In this document: piece after piece, positions 34,001 to 41,877 of the stretch
Numbering within the stretch: position 1 is the stretch's first letter
How the letters are laid out: every line of letters starts with the position of its first letter
DNA from: a bacterium
GTDB taxonomy: Bacteria > Krumholzibacteriota > Krumholzibacteriia > LZORAL124-64-63
NCBI GenBank assembly: GCA_018814885.1
Contig: JAHIYU010000199.1
Location: 1-44,063 of the forward strand
Reading direction: 5' to 3'
DNA length: 44,063 bases
Notes under the pieces: generated by a model
Told to the model about the DNA's origin: nothing
What the model saw: the letters and a program-made list of their open reading frames with translations, nothing else
Databases searched by the model: none
Program-made: the position numbers and the translations under genes

Positions 34001-34330
34001 TCAGACGCGCCTGTTGAGGCATATTGGTGAGTTCCCGCCATGGTTTTGGCGGGTTTTTTCTTTCAGGCCACCGATTTGACGGCCGAGGCGTTTCATGGCG
34101 CCCGCCAGCCGCGCCTCCAGCGCGTCGTCCTGCGCCCGGACGCTCGTCAGCGCCTCACGCAGGTCGTCGGGCATGACCGCCTCGTCGCCGGACCCGTACC
34201 TCACCGCCAGGGTTGCGAGCAGATCCCCTCGCTCGGCCAGCAAGTCGGCGCAGAGATCCAGGGCGTCCCGGTCCAGGGCGTCCGACATCCCGCGCGTGAG
34301 CCGCATCAATTCAGCGATGTCATGTTCCAT
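34001..34330 (-). CDS. Small helical FliT-like protein downstream of fliS
   Basis: 109 residues from the ATG at 34330, one base after the fliS stop (stop at 34332-34334, start 34328-34330). Mostly helical and charged (MEHDIAELMRLTRGMSDALD, LCADLLAERGDLLATLAV). Position after fliS and size suggest FliT, the FliD chaperone, but similarity is weak. The last 20 or so codons run through the csrA terminator on the opposite strand; the chain ends in NSPICLNRRV, which looks like poorly constrained sequence, so the ancestral stop may have been lost. Confidence 0.6.
   Translation of the reverse strand: MEHDIAELMRLTRGMSDALDRDALDLCADLLAERGDLLATLAVRYGSGDEAVMPDDLREALTSVRAQDDALEARLAGAMKRLGRQIGGLKEKTRQNHGGNSPICLNRRV
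34034..34059 (+). terminator. Terminator of the flgF-csrA operon
   Basis: Stem CCCGCCA/TGGCGGG (34034-34040, 34047-34053), 6-nt loop, then TTTTTT: a strong plus-strand intrinsic terminator 46 nt after csrA. It lies inside the 3' end of the convergent fliT-like gene. On the minus strand the stem has no U-tract. Confidence 0.9.
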
Positions 34331-34331
34331 T

Positions 34332-34844
34332 TCAGACCGCCACGCACAGGTCGCGGGATTCGTCCGACGCCGGGGCCGCCGCACTCCCGCTGGGCACGGC
34401 CGCAGCCGGTGTGCGTGCAGGTTCGGGGCCAGTTTCTGCACCGCTAGTGCGTGCGGATCTCCGGGCGCTCTCGGCCGTGCCCGGCTGGATGGATTGCCAG
34501 GCCTGCATCAGGGGTGCGAGCACCCGCAGGACATCGTCGATGTGCTTGACGTCGCCGCCGATCTGCGCGTTTATCAATTCGTTGAAGATGTAGGTGTAAA
34601 TTGATGACAGATTGGCGGCTATCTCTGCGTTTCTCTCGTGATCGAGGCTGTGGTTGAGTTCCGTGACGATGGCCTGGGCCTTCTGGAGGTGCGTGGCCTT
34701 GCCGGCGATGTCTCCTCCGGCCAGGTCGGCCCTGGCGCCCTGCAGATGCCGGACGACGCCCTCGTAGAGCATCACGATCATTCTTTCCGGGCCCATGGTG
34801 CGGATCATGGTCTCCTGGTACTTGCGGATCCCGTCGTTGTACAT
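34332..34844 (-). CDS. fliS: Flagellin export chaperone FliS
   Basis: 170 residues; ATG at 34844 with GGGAG upstream. The core (about residues 1-120) is typical: IRKYQETMIRTMGPERMIVM, LYEGVVRHLQGA, KAQAIVTELNHSLDHERNAEIAANLSSIYTYI (in pieces). It keeps flagellin unpolymerised in the cytoplasm. After residue 125 there is an alanine/proline/serine-rich tail of about 45 residues not seen in short FliS proteins. Confidence 0.95.
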   Translation of the reverse strand: MYNDGIRKYQETMIRTMGPERMIVMLYEGVVRHLQGARADLAGGDIAGKATHLQKAQAIVTELNHSLDHERNAEIAANLSSIYTYIFNELINAQIGGDVKHIDDVLRVLAPLMQAWQSIQPGTAESARRSARTSGAETGPEPARTPAAAVPSGSAAAPASDESRDLCVAV

Positions 34845-34871
34845 CTGGCACTCCCGGGCTTGGCGAAGCCT

Positions 34872-36173
34872 CTAGCCGGACAGGAAGCCGCTCTGCGCCT
34901 GCATGGCGGCGATCAGCTGCTCCATGGCCGTGAACTTCCTGTTCAGGGTCGTCTCGTAGCTCTCGATGCTGCGTTCGTATCTCGCGATCCGGTCGTCGAT
35001 GTGTTCGATGCGGTCCTCGAGGGAGTCGCTGCGCAGCTTGAAGATCCCGTCCACCGAGTCGGTCATGTCGTCGAGCGACAGGCCCAGCAGATACACGATA
35101 CCGGAGTGGGTGTCGGTGCCGACGAAGAGATCGCGCACGCCGGTGTAGTCCTCGGCCACCTGAGCCTGGAAGGCGGAGGTGTCGAAGCTGAGGATGCCGT
35201 CCTTCTCCTGGCGGATGCCGATCTGGTACAGCGTGGTGATATCCCCGGAACCCAGGCTGGACGTGAGCGCCATGCGCACGCGGGAAGAGATGTTGCGGAC
35301 GAGGGAATCCCCCTGCAGCACCTTGCCGTCTGCCGACTGTTCGTTCATGTAGTTGAACAGCGCGTTGTACGCGTCGACGAAGGTCTGCACCTTTCCCTGC
35401 AGGGCCTCGCCGTCGACGCCGATCTCCAGGTTGACGGTGACGCCCGCGTCCGCCTGCTCCAGGTTCAGCGTCACGCCCTGGATGGCGTTGGACACCTCGT
35501 TGGTCTGGGAGTACACGGTCAGGGTGTCGATGACGAACTGGGCGTTGGCGGCCGCCTGGGTCGTGGTGAAGACGGGGGCGGTGCCGCCGCTCAGGCCGCT
35601 GGCGTCGACGGTGAAGGCGGATTCGGTGCCTGTCTCCTCGGCGGAGATCACCAGATGGAAGCCGCCGGTCTCGGACCCGTCGAACAGCACGGTCGCGGTG
35701 ACGCCGGCGCTGGAACCGTTGATGGCCGTGGCCAGGTCGCCCAGGCCGCTCGCGCCCTCGACCATGGTGATGTCGGTGGTCTCGCCGCCGACGGTGATCG
35801 AGAAGGTGCCGGTGCCGATGCTGGTGCTGGCGGTGTCGTAGCCCTGGGTCATGGACTTTTGGGCGTAGGCCAGGGCGTTGACCGTGATGTCGAAACTGCC
35901 CTGCGCGGCCAGGGCGCCGGCGGTGGCGGTCAGGTAGTCCTCGTCGGACGAGGTAGCGCTCAACGAGGCGAATTCGTGGTTGGAGTCCAGCCCCTGGATC
36001 GCGCCGAGCAGATCCGACAGCCGGCTTTCCACGCCGGACAAGGCGGTGTTCTGCTGGTTGTATTGGGTTTTCTTCTGCTCGAGGGCATAGATGGGTTGCC
36101 GGCGCAACTCGAGCAGCTGGGCGATGATGGAACCGGTGTCCAGACCCGAGGCCAGTCCGCTGAAGGTGATCAT
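34872..36173 (-). CDS. fliD: Flagellar filament cap protein FliD
   Basis: 433 residues; ATG at 36173 follows GGGAGG on the minus strand. The N-terminal signature ITFSGLASGLDTGSIIAQLL and C-terminal coiled coil (IDDRIARYERSIESYETTL, RKFTAMEQLIAAMQAQSGFL) are diagnostic. The middle contains flagellin-IN-like segments (LNLEQADAGVTVNLEIG). FliD caps the growing filament. It lies 76 nt after fliC behind a hairpin. Confidence 0.95.
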   Translation of the reverse strand: MITFSGLASGLDTGSIIAQLLELRRQPIYALEQKKTQYNQQNTALSGVESRLSDLLGAIQGLDSNHEFASLSATSSDEDYLTATAGALAAQGSFDITVNALAYAQKSMTQGYDTASTSIGTGTFSITVGGETTDITMVEGASGLGDLATAINGSSAGVTATVLFDGSETGGFHLVISAEETGTESAFTVDASGLSGGTAPVFTTTQAAANAQFVIDTLTVYSQTNEVSNAIQGVTLNLEQADAGVTVNLEIGVDGEALQGKVQTFVDAYNALFNYMNEQSADGKVLQGDSLVRNISSRVRMALTSSLGSGDITTLYQIGIRQEKDGILSFDTSAFQAQVAEDYTGVRDLFVGTDTHSGIVYLLGLSLDDMTDSVDGIFKLRSDSLEDRIEHIDDRIARYERSIESYETTLNRKFTAMEQLIAAMQAQSGFLSG

Positions 36174-36205
36174 GTCAAGACGCCCTCCCGTTCGCGTCGT
36201 TGAAA

Positions 36206-36235
36206 CCGGCGGGGCCCGGGATTGGGCCCCGCCGG
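36206..36235 (-). terminator. Hairpin between fliC and fliD
   Basis: A perfect 12-bp stem CCGGCGGGGCCC / GGGCCCCGCCGG (36206-36217, 36224-36235) with a 6-nt loop, followed on the minus strand by TTTCAAC. The short U-tract suggests partial termination, giving more fliC than fliD message; it could also stabilise the fliC 3' end. Confidence 0.6.
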
Positions 36236-36249
36236 ATCTGCCGTCAGGG

Positions 36250-37080
36250 TTACTGCAGCAGCATGAGCGCCATCTGCGGCGTCATGTTGGCCTGCATCAG
36301 GACCGACACGCCGGCCTGCTGCAGGATCTGGTAGCTGGTCATCGACGACGTTTCCGCGGCGATGTCCACGTCCCGGATGCGGGAGTTTGCCGCCGAGAGG
36401 TTCTCGACGGCGTTGTTGATGCTCCGGACCGCGGATTCGAGGCGGTTCTGGGAGGCGCCGTAGCCAGCGCGGTAGCTGCTCAGGTCGCTGATCGCGGCCT
36501 CGATGTTGGCGATGGCGGCCGAAGCGTTGGTATTGTCAGCGCCGGTCAGAACATCGGCGTTGATTCCCAACCCTGTCGAGTCGATGTCGTCGGTGAAGTC
36601 GATCGTGATGACATCGGTGGCAACCAGACCCACCTGGATCTCGCGGGCAGCCGTATCCGTTCCGTCCAACAGGTTGGACCCGTTGAATTCGGTGAAGTCG
36701 GAAATACGGTTGATCTCGGCCTCGAGGGTCTGGAACTCGTCGTCCAGGTAGCCCCGCTCCGAGGCACCCAGGGTCTCGTTCGCGGCCTGCTGGGCCAGCT
36801 CACGCATGCGGATGAGGATGTCGCTCACCTCGCTCATGGCCCCCTCCGCCACCTGGACCATGGAGATGCCGTCGGCCGCGTTACGCGAGGACTGCTCGAG
36901 AGCGCGGATGTCGGACTTCAGGCTCTCGCTGATCGCCAGGCCGGCCGCGTCGTCGCCCGCGCGGTTGATGCGCAGACCCGAGCTCAGCCGCTCCAGCGAC
37001 TTGTTCAGCTTCATGGTGGTGTTGTAGAGGTTCCGTTGGGCGTTGAGCGAAGCGACGTTGGTGTTGATGCGCAGAGTCAT
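36250..37080 (-). CDS. fliC: Flagellin FliC
   Basis: 276 residues, a minimal flagellin consisting of the D0/D1 domains with almost no variable region. N-terminus MTLRINTNVASLNAQRNLYN, RLSSGLRINRAGDDAAGLAI, MRELAQQAANET; C-terminus NRLESAVRSINNAVENLSAA and the terminal MLLQ helix. The start has GGAAGGAG 6 nt upstream. It is driven by the sigma-28 promoter at 37237-37264, leaving a leader of about 150 nt with structured GGA motifs. Confidence 0.98.
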   Translation of the reverse strand: MTLRINTNVASLNAQRNLYNTTMKLNKSLERLSSGLRINRAGDDAAGLAISESLKSDIRALEQSSRNAADGISMVQVAEGAMSEVSDILIRMRELAQQAANETLGASERGYLDDEFQTLEAEINRISDFTEFNGSNLLDGTDTAAREIQVGLVATDVITIDFTDDIDSTGLGINADVLTGADNTNASAAIANIEAAISDLSSYRAGYGASQNRLESAVRSINNAVENLSAANSRIRDVDIAAETSSMTSYQILQQAGVSVLMQANMTPQMALMLLQ

Positions 37081-37086
37081 GTCTAG

Positions 37087-37147
37087 CTCCTTCCATTGGT
37101 ACTGTCAGACGTCCTTGCCTGACCCGCGGGAGTCGTCAACCTCCCGC
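37087..37147 (-). promoter_or_regulatory. Structured fliC leader with putative paired CsrA sites
   Basis: On the minus strand a hairpin GTCAG-GCAAGGACGT-CTGAC (37123-37104) presents CAAGGACGT in its loop, one mismatch from the CsrA core CARGGAUGU. The second GGA element is the Shine-Dalgarno itself, GGAAGGAG (37094-37087). A further 7-bp hairpin GCGGGAG/CTCCCGC (37147-37126) stands just upstream. In Bacillus, CsrA binds two sites in the flagellin leader, one overlapping the ribosome site; the arrangement here looks the same. Function is inferred from pattern. Confidence 0.55.
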
Positions 37148-37236
37148 TGCTTCGGTGGAAAATCGGCCTTCGCCATCCCTCCTCGAACTGGCCCCCGGCC
37201 CTTTCTTCCGCCTGACACGAATTGCATGTGCGTGAG

Positions 37237-37264
37237 TTATCGGCCCGGCCCCCGGAAACCTTTA
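37237..37264 (-). promoter_or_regulatory. Sigma-28 promoter of fliC
   Basis: On the minus strand TAAA (37264-37261), a 16-nt spacer, and a perfect GCCGATAA (37244-37237). The classical spacing is TAAA-N15-GCCGATAA; here it is one longer. The site is about 157 nt upstream of the fliC start. Confidence 0.85.
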
Positions 37265-37512
37265 GCCCGCATTTATGCAGGAGAAACGAGGCGCCCCAGT
37301 ACGTAGCGGCCGCGGCGATTCTGAGTGCAGGTCGAACATAATAAGGTCATCAATAGGCACGATACATCATTTTTTATTAAAGATCTTTCTGACTGCGGTC
37401 GAAATTATTAAAAAGCGTCGGATGGGCATCGCTTGCCGAGTGGTATCCGCTTTGCTAGCCTGAATCCGGCGAGAGAACACACCAGATACGTCACGCGAGG
37501 AGAGCGTCTTCC
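37265..37512. other. Divergent intergenic region between fliC and flgM
   Basis: With the fliC leader this makes 432 nt without a gene. The part from about 37320 to 37420 is distinctly A/T-rich. A weak sigma-28-like site for flgM is TAAA (37378-37381), 16 nt, GTCGAAAT (37398-37405; 5 of 8 matches). A sigma-54-like string at 37424-37436 has the wrong GG-to-GC spacing. Confidence 0.4.
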
Positions 37513-37887
37513 ATGAGCGCCAACAAGATCGATCGCAGCCTGCTCGGAGATCCCAGGGTCCTGGCCCGTTTCCAGCAGTCGCGGGCGACCGCGCCCAACG
37601 ACGAGCGTGGCGCCAAGATCGAAGGGAAGGCCGTCGACGGACAGGCTGCCGTGCCGACCGGCGAGAAGCTCGAGATCTCTGCCTCGGCCCGCAAGCTGGC
37701 TCAATTGCGGGATCTGATACAGGCGGGGAGGGCCAAGCTGGCGGAAGAGACGCCCGAGAGGACCGAGAAGCTGGCGACCGTCAGGCAGCGCTTGCAGTCG
37801 GGCGTCTACACCTCGGTGGAGATAAGGAACCAGGTCGCCGGCAAGCTGACGGGTCTGATGCGAGGTCTCGATACACTGCTCGAATGA
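37513..37887 (+). CDS. flgM: Anti-sigma-28 factor FlgM
   Basis: 124 residues. FlgM holds sigma-28 inactive until the hook is finished and FlgM is exported. The C-terminal sigma-binding pattern is recognisable: GEKLEISASARKLAQLRDLI, then EKLATVRQRLQSGVYTSVEI and VAGKLTGLM. The N-terminal 45 residues are low-complexity, as expected of this disordered protein. It is divergent from fliC, whose sigma-28 promoter it should indirectly control. The sigma-28 gene itself is outside the window. Confidence 0.85.
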   Translation: MSANKIDRSLLGDPRVLARFQQSRATAPNDERGAKIEGKAVDGQAAVPTGEKLEISASARKLAQLRDLIQAGRAKLAEETPERTEKLATVRQRLQSGVYTSVEIRNQVAGKLTGLMRGLDTLLE

Positions 37888-37897
37888 CCGCGCCGCC

Positions 37898-37928
37898 GCG
37901 CGCACTCTTGTGCTTCGCGTTTCTTTTT
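37898..37928 (+). terminator. Probable terminator after flgM
   Basis: Imperfect hairpin centred on GCAC-TCTT-GTGC (37902-37913), extended by CGC/GCG pairs around a TT bulge, followed by TTTCTTTTT (37920-37928). Position 11 nt after the flgM stop supports it. Confidence 0.55.
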
Positions 37929-38041
37929 AGATATCTATTGACTTGTGGCCGCTGGTAAGAAACTTTACACTCCGGCCATTATTCTATGTGCCGCACCGTG
38001 TCCGCTAGCCCGCATGGACCCTTCTCGTTCCGGGGGACGGC

Positions 38042-40297
38042 GTGTCGAAGAGCTATCCCATTCTCATGGTCGCGGATCCGTCCTGGCAGGGCCATGGGCT
38101 GGCCGCACCCACCGGGATCACGTTCCATCCGACCTGCGCGGATCTGCTGAGCGCGGTCACGCCGGAGCGCGACCGCTCGCCCGTGGGCGTCCTGGTCGTC
38201 CTGCCGGTCGCCCCTGCGACGGGGGGAGACGTCAGCGATCTGCCCGGCCTGGTGCGTGCGTTGCGGGGCGTGAATTCCGGAGCCCTGCCGGTCCTGCTGC
38301 ACGACGGTTGTGACGACGACCTGCTGACCGATGGTTTTCGCGCCGGTCTCTTCGACGCCGTGCGCATCGGCGATGCGCAGGGTTGGGCGAAGATGCGGGC
38401 CCGGGCCGCCGAGAGGTTGCGGGTCTTCACCGAGACGACGCGGCTGGGCCTCCAGCAACGCGAGACGACCTCGCGTCTGCGCGAGCACAAACGCCGTCTG
38501 CAGGAACAGCTGGCGCGCGCGGGCGACGACCTGGCCCGATCCCACGAGCGTCTCGAACAGGTCAACCTGGCCCTGACCGAGCACATGGACCAGCTGTCGC
38601 TCCTCTACACCATCGGCCGGGAATTGAGCACGTCACCCAACTGGGACAGCACGCTCGAATCGCTGCTCGGGACCATGGCGGATTTCGTCGGCGCCCAGGG
38701 GGCGGCCCTGGTGCTGCGGCCGGCTCCCGGCGCGCCTTTCGCGCCCCGCCAGACCTTCCACTGGCGCGAGGAGGCCTGGGACAAGGTCCTCGCCCGGCTC
38801 GAAGAGGAACGCCGGCGCTGCGCCGTCGAGTCCGAGGAGTCCGCCATCATCACCCTGGAGCCTGACGCGCCCACCGAGAGCGGCGCGCTCCCGGTGGTGG
38901 CTGCGCTGACGCTCGAACACATGCACACGTGTCTCGGCTACCTGCTGTTGCTCGATTTCCCGCCCCGGCAGGCCTCGAGCGGCCAGCTGGCCTTTCTGCG
39001 CACGGCCCAGATCATCCTCGCCGAGGAAGTGGCCTCCGCCCAGATGCTCGACCGCATGCGCGAACTCGGCACGTTCAATTCGCGTGTGCTGGAATCGGTG
39101 GGCAGCGGCATCTGGGTGCTGGACGAGATGGGGCGCACCATCTACTGCAATCGCGGCGGCCGCGAGATGCTGACCGGCCGCAAGCAGTCGCCGCAGATCG
39201 TGACCGAACCCTCGTCGATAATCGGTCGCGGCCGCAGTTCCGGCGCGACCGGTCCCTCGGCCTCGTTTTTCAGGTGCGACACCTTCCATCTCGAGGGTCT
39301 GCCCGAACTCCTGCTGGACGCCATCCTGCGGCTCGAGGACATCCAGGGGCCGGCGCTGAGTGCCCTGACCCGCGTCGATCCCGACCCCTTCTACGGGGAA
39401 GGGCGCCTGGTGCGCGCCGACGGGAAAGCCGTTCCGGTCATGGTGCAATCCTCCCTGATGCCCGGCCGCGGCCGCGACGAGATGTGGCGCGTGGTGGTGC
39501 TCGAAGACCTGCGCCCCGCCAAGCGCCTTGTCGAGGAGAAGCGTCGCGCCGACAACCTGCAGAGCCTGGTCGAGATGTCGGCTACGCTGGCCCACGAGAT
39601 ACGCAATCCGCTGATGGGGCTCAGCGCCCAGGCCGAACTGCTGAGCGAGAGCCTGGACTCCTCCGACGACCGGCGCCGCTACATCGACGTGATCACCGGC
39701 GAGGTGGACCGCATCAACGATACCATCACGCGCATGCTCCAGTTCGTGCGTCCCTACGAACCGCAGCGCGCGCCGCTCGCTCTGGGCGAGCTGGTGCGCG
39801 ACTGCCTGATGCTGGCGCGTCCCCGCGCCGACGCGAAGAACGTCCGCCTGGGGTTGGAGTCGGACGCCCCGCGCGGCGTCGCGGGGATGACCCTCGCCGA
39901 CGGCACCCAGCTGAAACAGGTCGTGCTCAACCTGCTGCTGAACGCCATCGACGCCGCGCCGGAATCGACCACCGTATCGGTATCGCTCACGCGCGAGCAC
40001 GACCTGGTGATCAGCGATCCCGACAGCGGCTCGGCACGCGTGCAGCCGGGTTTCCGCATCGCCGTCACCGACCGGGGGCCCGGGATAGATCCCGCCGAGC
40101 TGGACCGCATCTTCCGTCCCTTCTACACCACCAAGAGCGCCGGCACGGGGTTGGGGCTTTCGATAAGCCGCAAGATCGTGGCGGCACACGCCGGCAGCAT
40201 CCACGTCGATTGCGATGCGGAGGGCACCGTCTTCGCCGTCCTGTTGCCCGACCCGGCGAGGACCGCAACATGCGACCGTGAACAGGAGATGTCATGA
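38042..40297 (+). CDS. Sensor histidine kinase (FlrB/FleS/NtrB-like) of the flagellar locus
   Basis: 751 residues from GTG at 38042. Order: an N-terminal receiver-like fold (about 1-120; ILMVADPSW ... GVLVVLPVAP ... LPVLLHDG) in which the phosphorylatable Asp is missing; a coiled coil (about 130-190); a GAF-like domain (about 195-335); a PAS domain (about 340-475; VGSGIWVLDEMGRTIYCNRG); HisKA with His518 in ATLAHEIRNPLMG; and the ATPase domain with NLLLNAIDAA, DRGPGID, FRPFYTTKSAGTGLGLSI. No membrane segment or signal peptide, so it senses a cytoplasmic cue. It overlaps the regulator gene by 4 nt. A TTGACT hexamer lies upstream at 37938, but no good -10 was found. Confidence 0.9.
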   Translation: MSKSYPILMVADPSWQGHGLAAPTGITFHPTCADLLSAVTPERDRSPVGVLVVLPVAPATGGDVSDLPGLVRALRGVNSGALPVLLHDGCDDDLLTDGFRAGLFDAVRIGDAQGWAKMRARAAERLRVFTETTRLGLQQRETTSRLREHKRRLQEQLARAGDDLARSHERLEQVNLALTEHMDQLSLLYTIGRELSTSPNWDSTLESLLGTMADFVGAQGAALVLRPAPGAPFAPRQTFHWREEAWDKVLARLEEERRRCAVESEESAIITLEPDAPTESGALPVVAALTLEHMHTCLGYLLLLDFPPRQASSGQLAFLRTAQIILAEEVASAQMLDRMRELGTFNSRVLESVGSGIWVLDEMGRTIYCNRGGREMLTGRKQSPQIVTEPSSIIGRGRSSGATGPSASFFRCDTFHLEGLPELLLDAILRLEDIQGPALSALTRVDPDPFYGEGRLVRADGKAVPVMVQSSLMPGRGRDEMWRVVVLEDLRPAKRLVEEKRRADNLQSLVEMSATLAHEIRNPLMGLSAQAELLSESLDSSDDRRRYIDVITGEVDRINDTITRMLQFVRPYEPQRAPLALGELVRDCLMLARPRADAKNVRLGLESDAPRGVAGMTLADGTQLKQVVLNLLLNAIDAAPESTTVSVSLTREHDLVISDPDSGSARVQPGFRIAVTDRGPGIDPAELDRIFRPFYTTKSAGTGLGLSISRKIVAAHAGSIHVDCDAEGTVFAVLLPDPARTATCDREQEMS

Positions 40298-41727
40298 CGC
40301 AACGCATCCTCATCGTCGACGACGAGGCGGCCATTCGCCAGTCGCTCGCCGAATCCCTGGCCGACGAGGGTTTCGACACGGACTCGGCCGAGACCGGTGA
40401 AGAGGCCCTGGCCAAGCTCAACACCGGGACCTACGACCTCGTGGTCACCGACCTGAAGATGCCGAACGTCTCGGGACTCGAGCTGCTCCAGGCCCTGCGC
40501 CACCAGGACCGCCAGACCCCGGTCATCATGATGACCGCGTACGGCGACGTGGATACCGCCGTGGAGTCCATGAGACTGGGCGCGTACGACTTCATCCAGA
40601 AGCCCTTCAAGCTCAGCGACATGCGCAGGCAGGTCTCGGCCGCGCTGCGCGCCACCACGGTCCCGGACACCGACGCCGGCGACGCACGGCCCGCCCCGCG
40701 GCACCCCAGGCCCGCATCCCGTTCCGGCGGGGCCTATTACATGAGCCTGATCCAAGCCTGTCCCGGCCTGACGGGGATCGCGGATCTGCTGGACAAGGTC
40801 GGCTCGAGCCGCGCCGGCAACGACACCTCCGTGCTCATACAGGGCGAGTCCGGGAGCGGCAAGGAGATCATCGCCCGGGCCATCCACGAGGCCAGCGACC
40901 GGCACGGCGAACCGTTCATGGAGATCAACTGCGCCGCCGTGCCCGAGACCCTCCTCGAGAGCGAGTTGATGGGTCACGAGAAAGGCGCCTTCACGGACGC
41001 CAAGGCCCGCAAGGAAGGCCTCTTCGAACTGGCGGGACAGGGCACGATTTTCCTGGACGAGATCGGCGAGATGGGCATCCTGCTGCAGAGCCGCCTGCTG
41101 AGGGTCATCGACAACCGCACCTTCCGTCGCGTGGGCGGCAAGGAGGAGCTCAGCGTGAGCGCCCGGATCGTGGCAGCAACCAACCGCGACCTGGACGCCG
41201 CGATCCAGGCCGGCGCCTTCCGCAACGATCTCTACTACCGCCTGCAGGTGGTCGAGGTACACATACCGCCGCTGCGCGAGCGACCCGACGACGTCGGCGT
41301 GCTGCTGGAACATTTCGTGGCCGATCTGAACGCCAAGCTGGGCCTCGCCACGGCGCCGCCGGACGCGAAGCTGGTGGCGGCCCTGCAGCGCTATCCCTGG
41401 CCGGGCAACGTGCGCGAGCTGAAGAACGTGCTGAAACGGATCATGATCCTGGAGGAACCGTCCGTGCTGAAGCTGGAGCATTTCCCGCTGCACATCGCCG
41501 AAGGACGCGATCCGCGCGCGGCGGCCGAAGCAACCCACGGCGCGGCCGTCGGCCTGGTCTCGCTGTCGGAGGTCGAAAAGCGCCAGATCGTCTACACGCT
41601 CGACAAGACGAGCAACAACAAGTCGAAGGCCGCCAGGATCCTGGGCATCTCGCGCCAGACCCTGCGCGAGAAACTGCGGCAATACGAGGAGGCTACGGAT
41701 CTCGACAGCGATGAGGCCGAATCCTAG
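40294..41727 (+). CDS. Sigma-54-dependent NtrC-family response regulator (FlrC/FleR/FlgR-like)
   Basis: 477 residues. Receiver domain with Asp9/Asp10 and phosphoacceptor Asp53 (VVTDLKMPN) and a KPF motif; AAA+ domain with Walker A GESGSGKE at 184-191, GAFTDA at 231-236, Walker B GTIFLDEIGEM, and the sensor arginine region FRNDLYYRL; C-terminal Fis-type helix-turn-helix (NNKSKAARILGISRQTLREKL). The sigma-54-contacting loop reads GAFTDA instead of the usual GAFTGA. It should activate the two sigma-54 promoters at 24334 and 41815. Start ATG overlaps the kinase stop. Confidence 0.95.
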   Translation: MTQRILIVDDEAAIRQSLAESLADEGFDTDSAETGEEALAKLNTGTYDLVVTDLKMPNVSGLELLQALRHQDRQTPVIMMTAYGDVDTAVESMRLGAYDFIQKPFKLSDMRRQVSAALRATTVPDTDAGDARPAPRHPRPASRSGGAYYMSLIQACPGLTGIADLLDKVGSSRAGNDTSVLIQGESGSGKEIIARAIHEASDRHGEPFMEINCAAVPETLLESELMGHEKGAFTDAKARKEGLFELAGQGTIFLDEIGEMGILLQSRLLRVIDNRTFRRVGGKEELSVSARIVAATNRDLDAAIQAGAFRNDLYYRLQVVEVHIPPLRERPDDVGVLLEHFVADLNAKLGLATAPPDAKLVAALQRYPWPGNVRELKNVLKRIMILEEPSVLKLEHFPLHIAEGRDPRAAAEATHGAAVGLVSLSEVEKRQIVYTLDKTSNNKSKAARILGISRQTLREKLRQYEEATDLDSDEAES

Positions 41728-41757
41728 CGGGCCGGCGTCGCAGAACGCGTGCGGAAG

Positions 41758-41786
41758 ACCGGGGGGCCGAGCGCCTCCCGGTTTTT
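41758..41786 (+). terminator. Terminator after the kinase-regulator pair
   Basis: Stem ACCGGGGGG/CCTCCCGGT (41758-41766, 41774-41782, one G-T pair), 7-nt loop, followed by TTTTT (41782-41786). It separates the regulator genes from the sigma-54 promoter just downstream. Confidence 0.85.
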
Positions 41787-41814
41787 CGTGTCGCGCAGCC
41801 GGCGGCGGTCCCAT

Positions 41815-41830
41815 CGGCATGCGCATTGCG
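41815..41830 (+). promoter_or_regulatory. Sigma-54 promoter of the flgB operon
   Basis: CGGCATG-CGCA-TTGCG with GG (41816-41817) and GC (41828-41829) exactly 10 nt apart. It differs from the site before flgF mainly in the 4-nt spacer and the first base. It lies 48 nt upstream of the first gene of the operon and just after a terminator. Confidence 0.8.
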
Positions 41831-41877
41831 ACCTGTCCCCGGAACCCGGTGAAGGGACCCCGAGGAGCAAGGAAAAC

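Noticed and set aside
37424..37436. Possible sigma-54 promoter before flgM (GGGCATCGCTTGC)
   Set aside because: GG to GC distance is 9 nt or less, not the required 10, unlike the two accepted sites.
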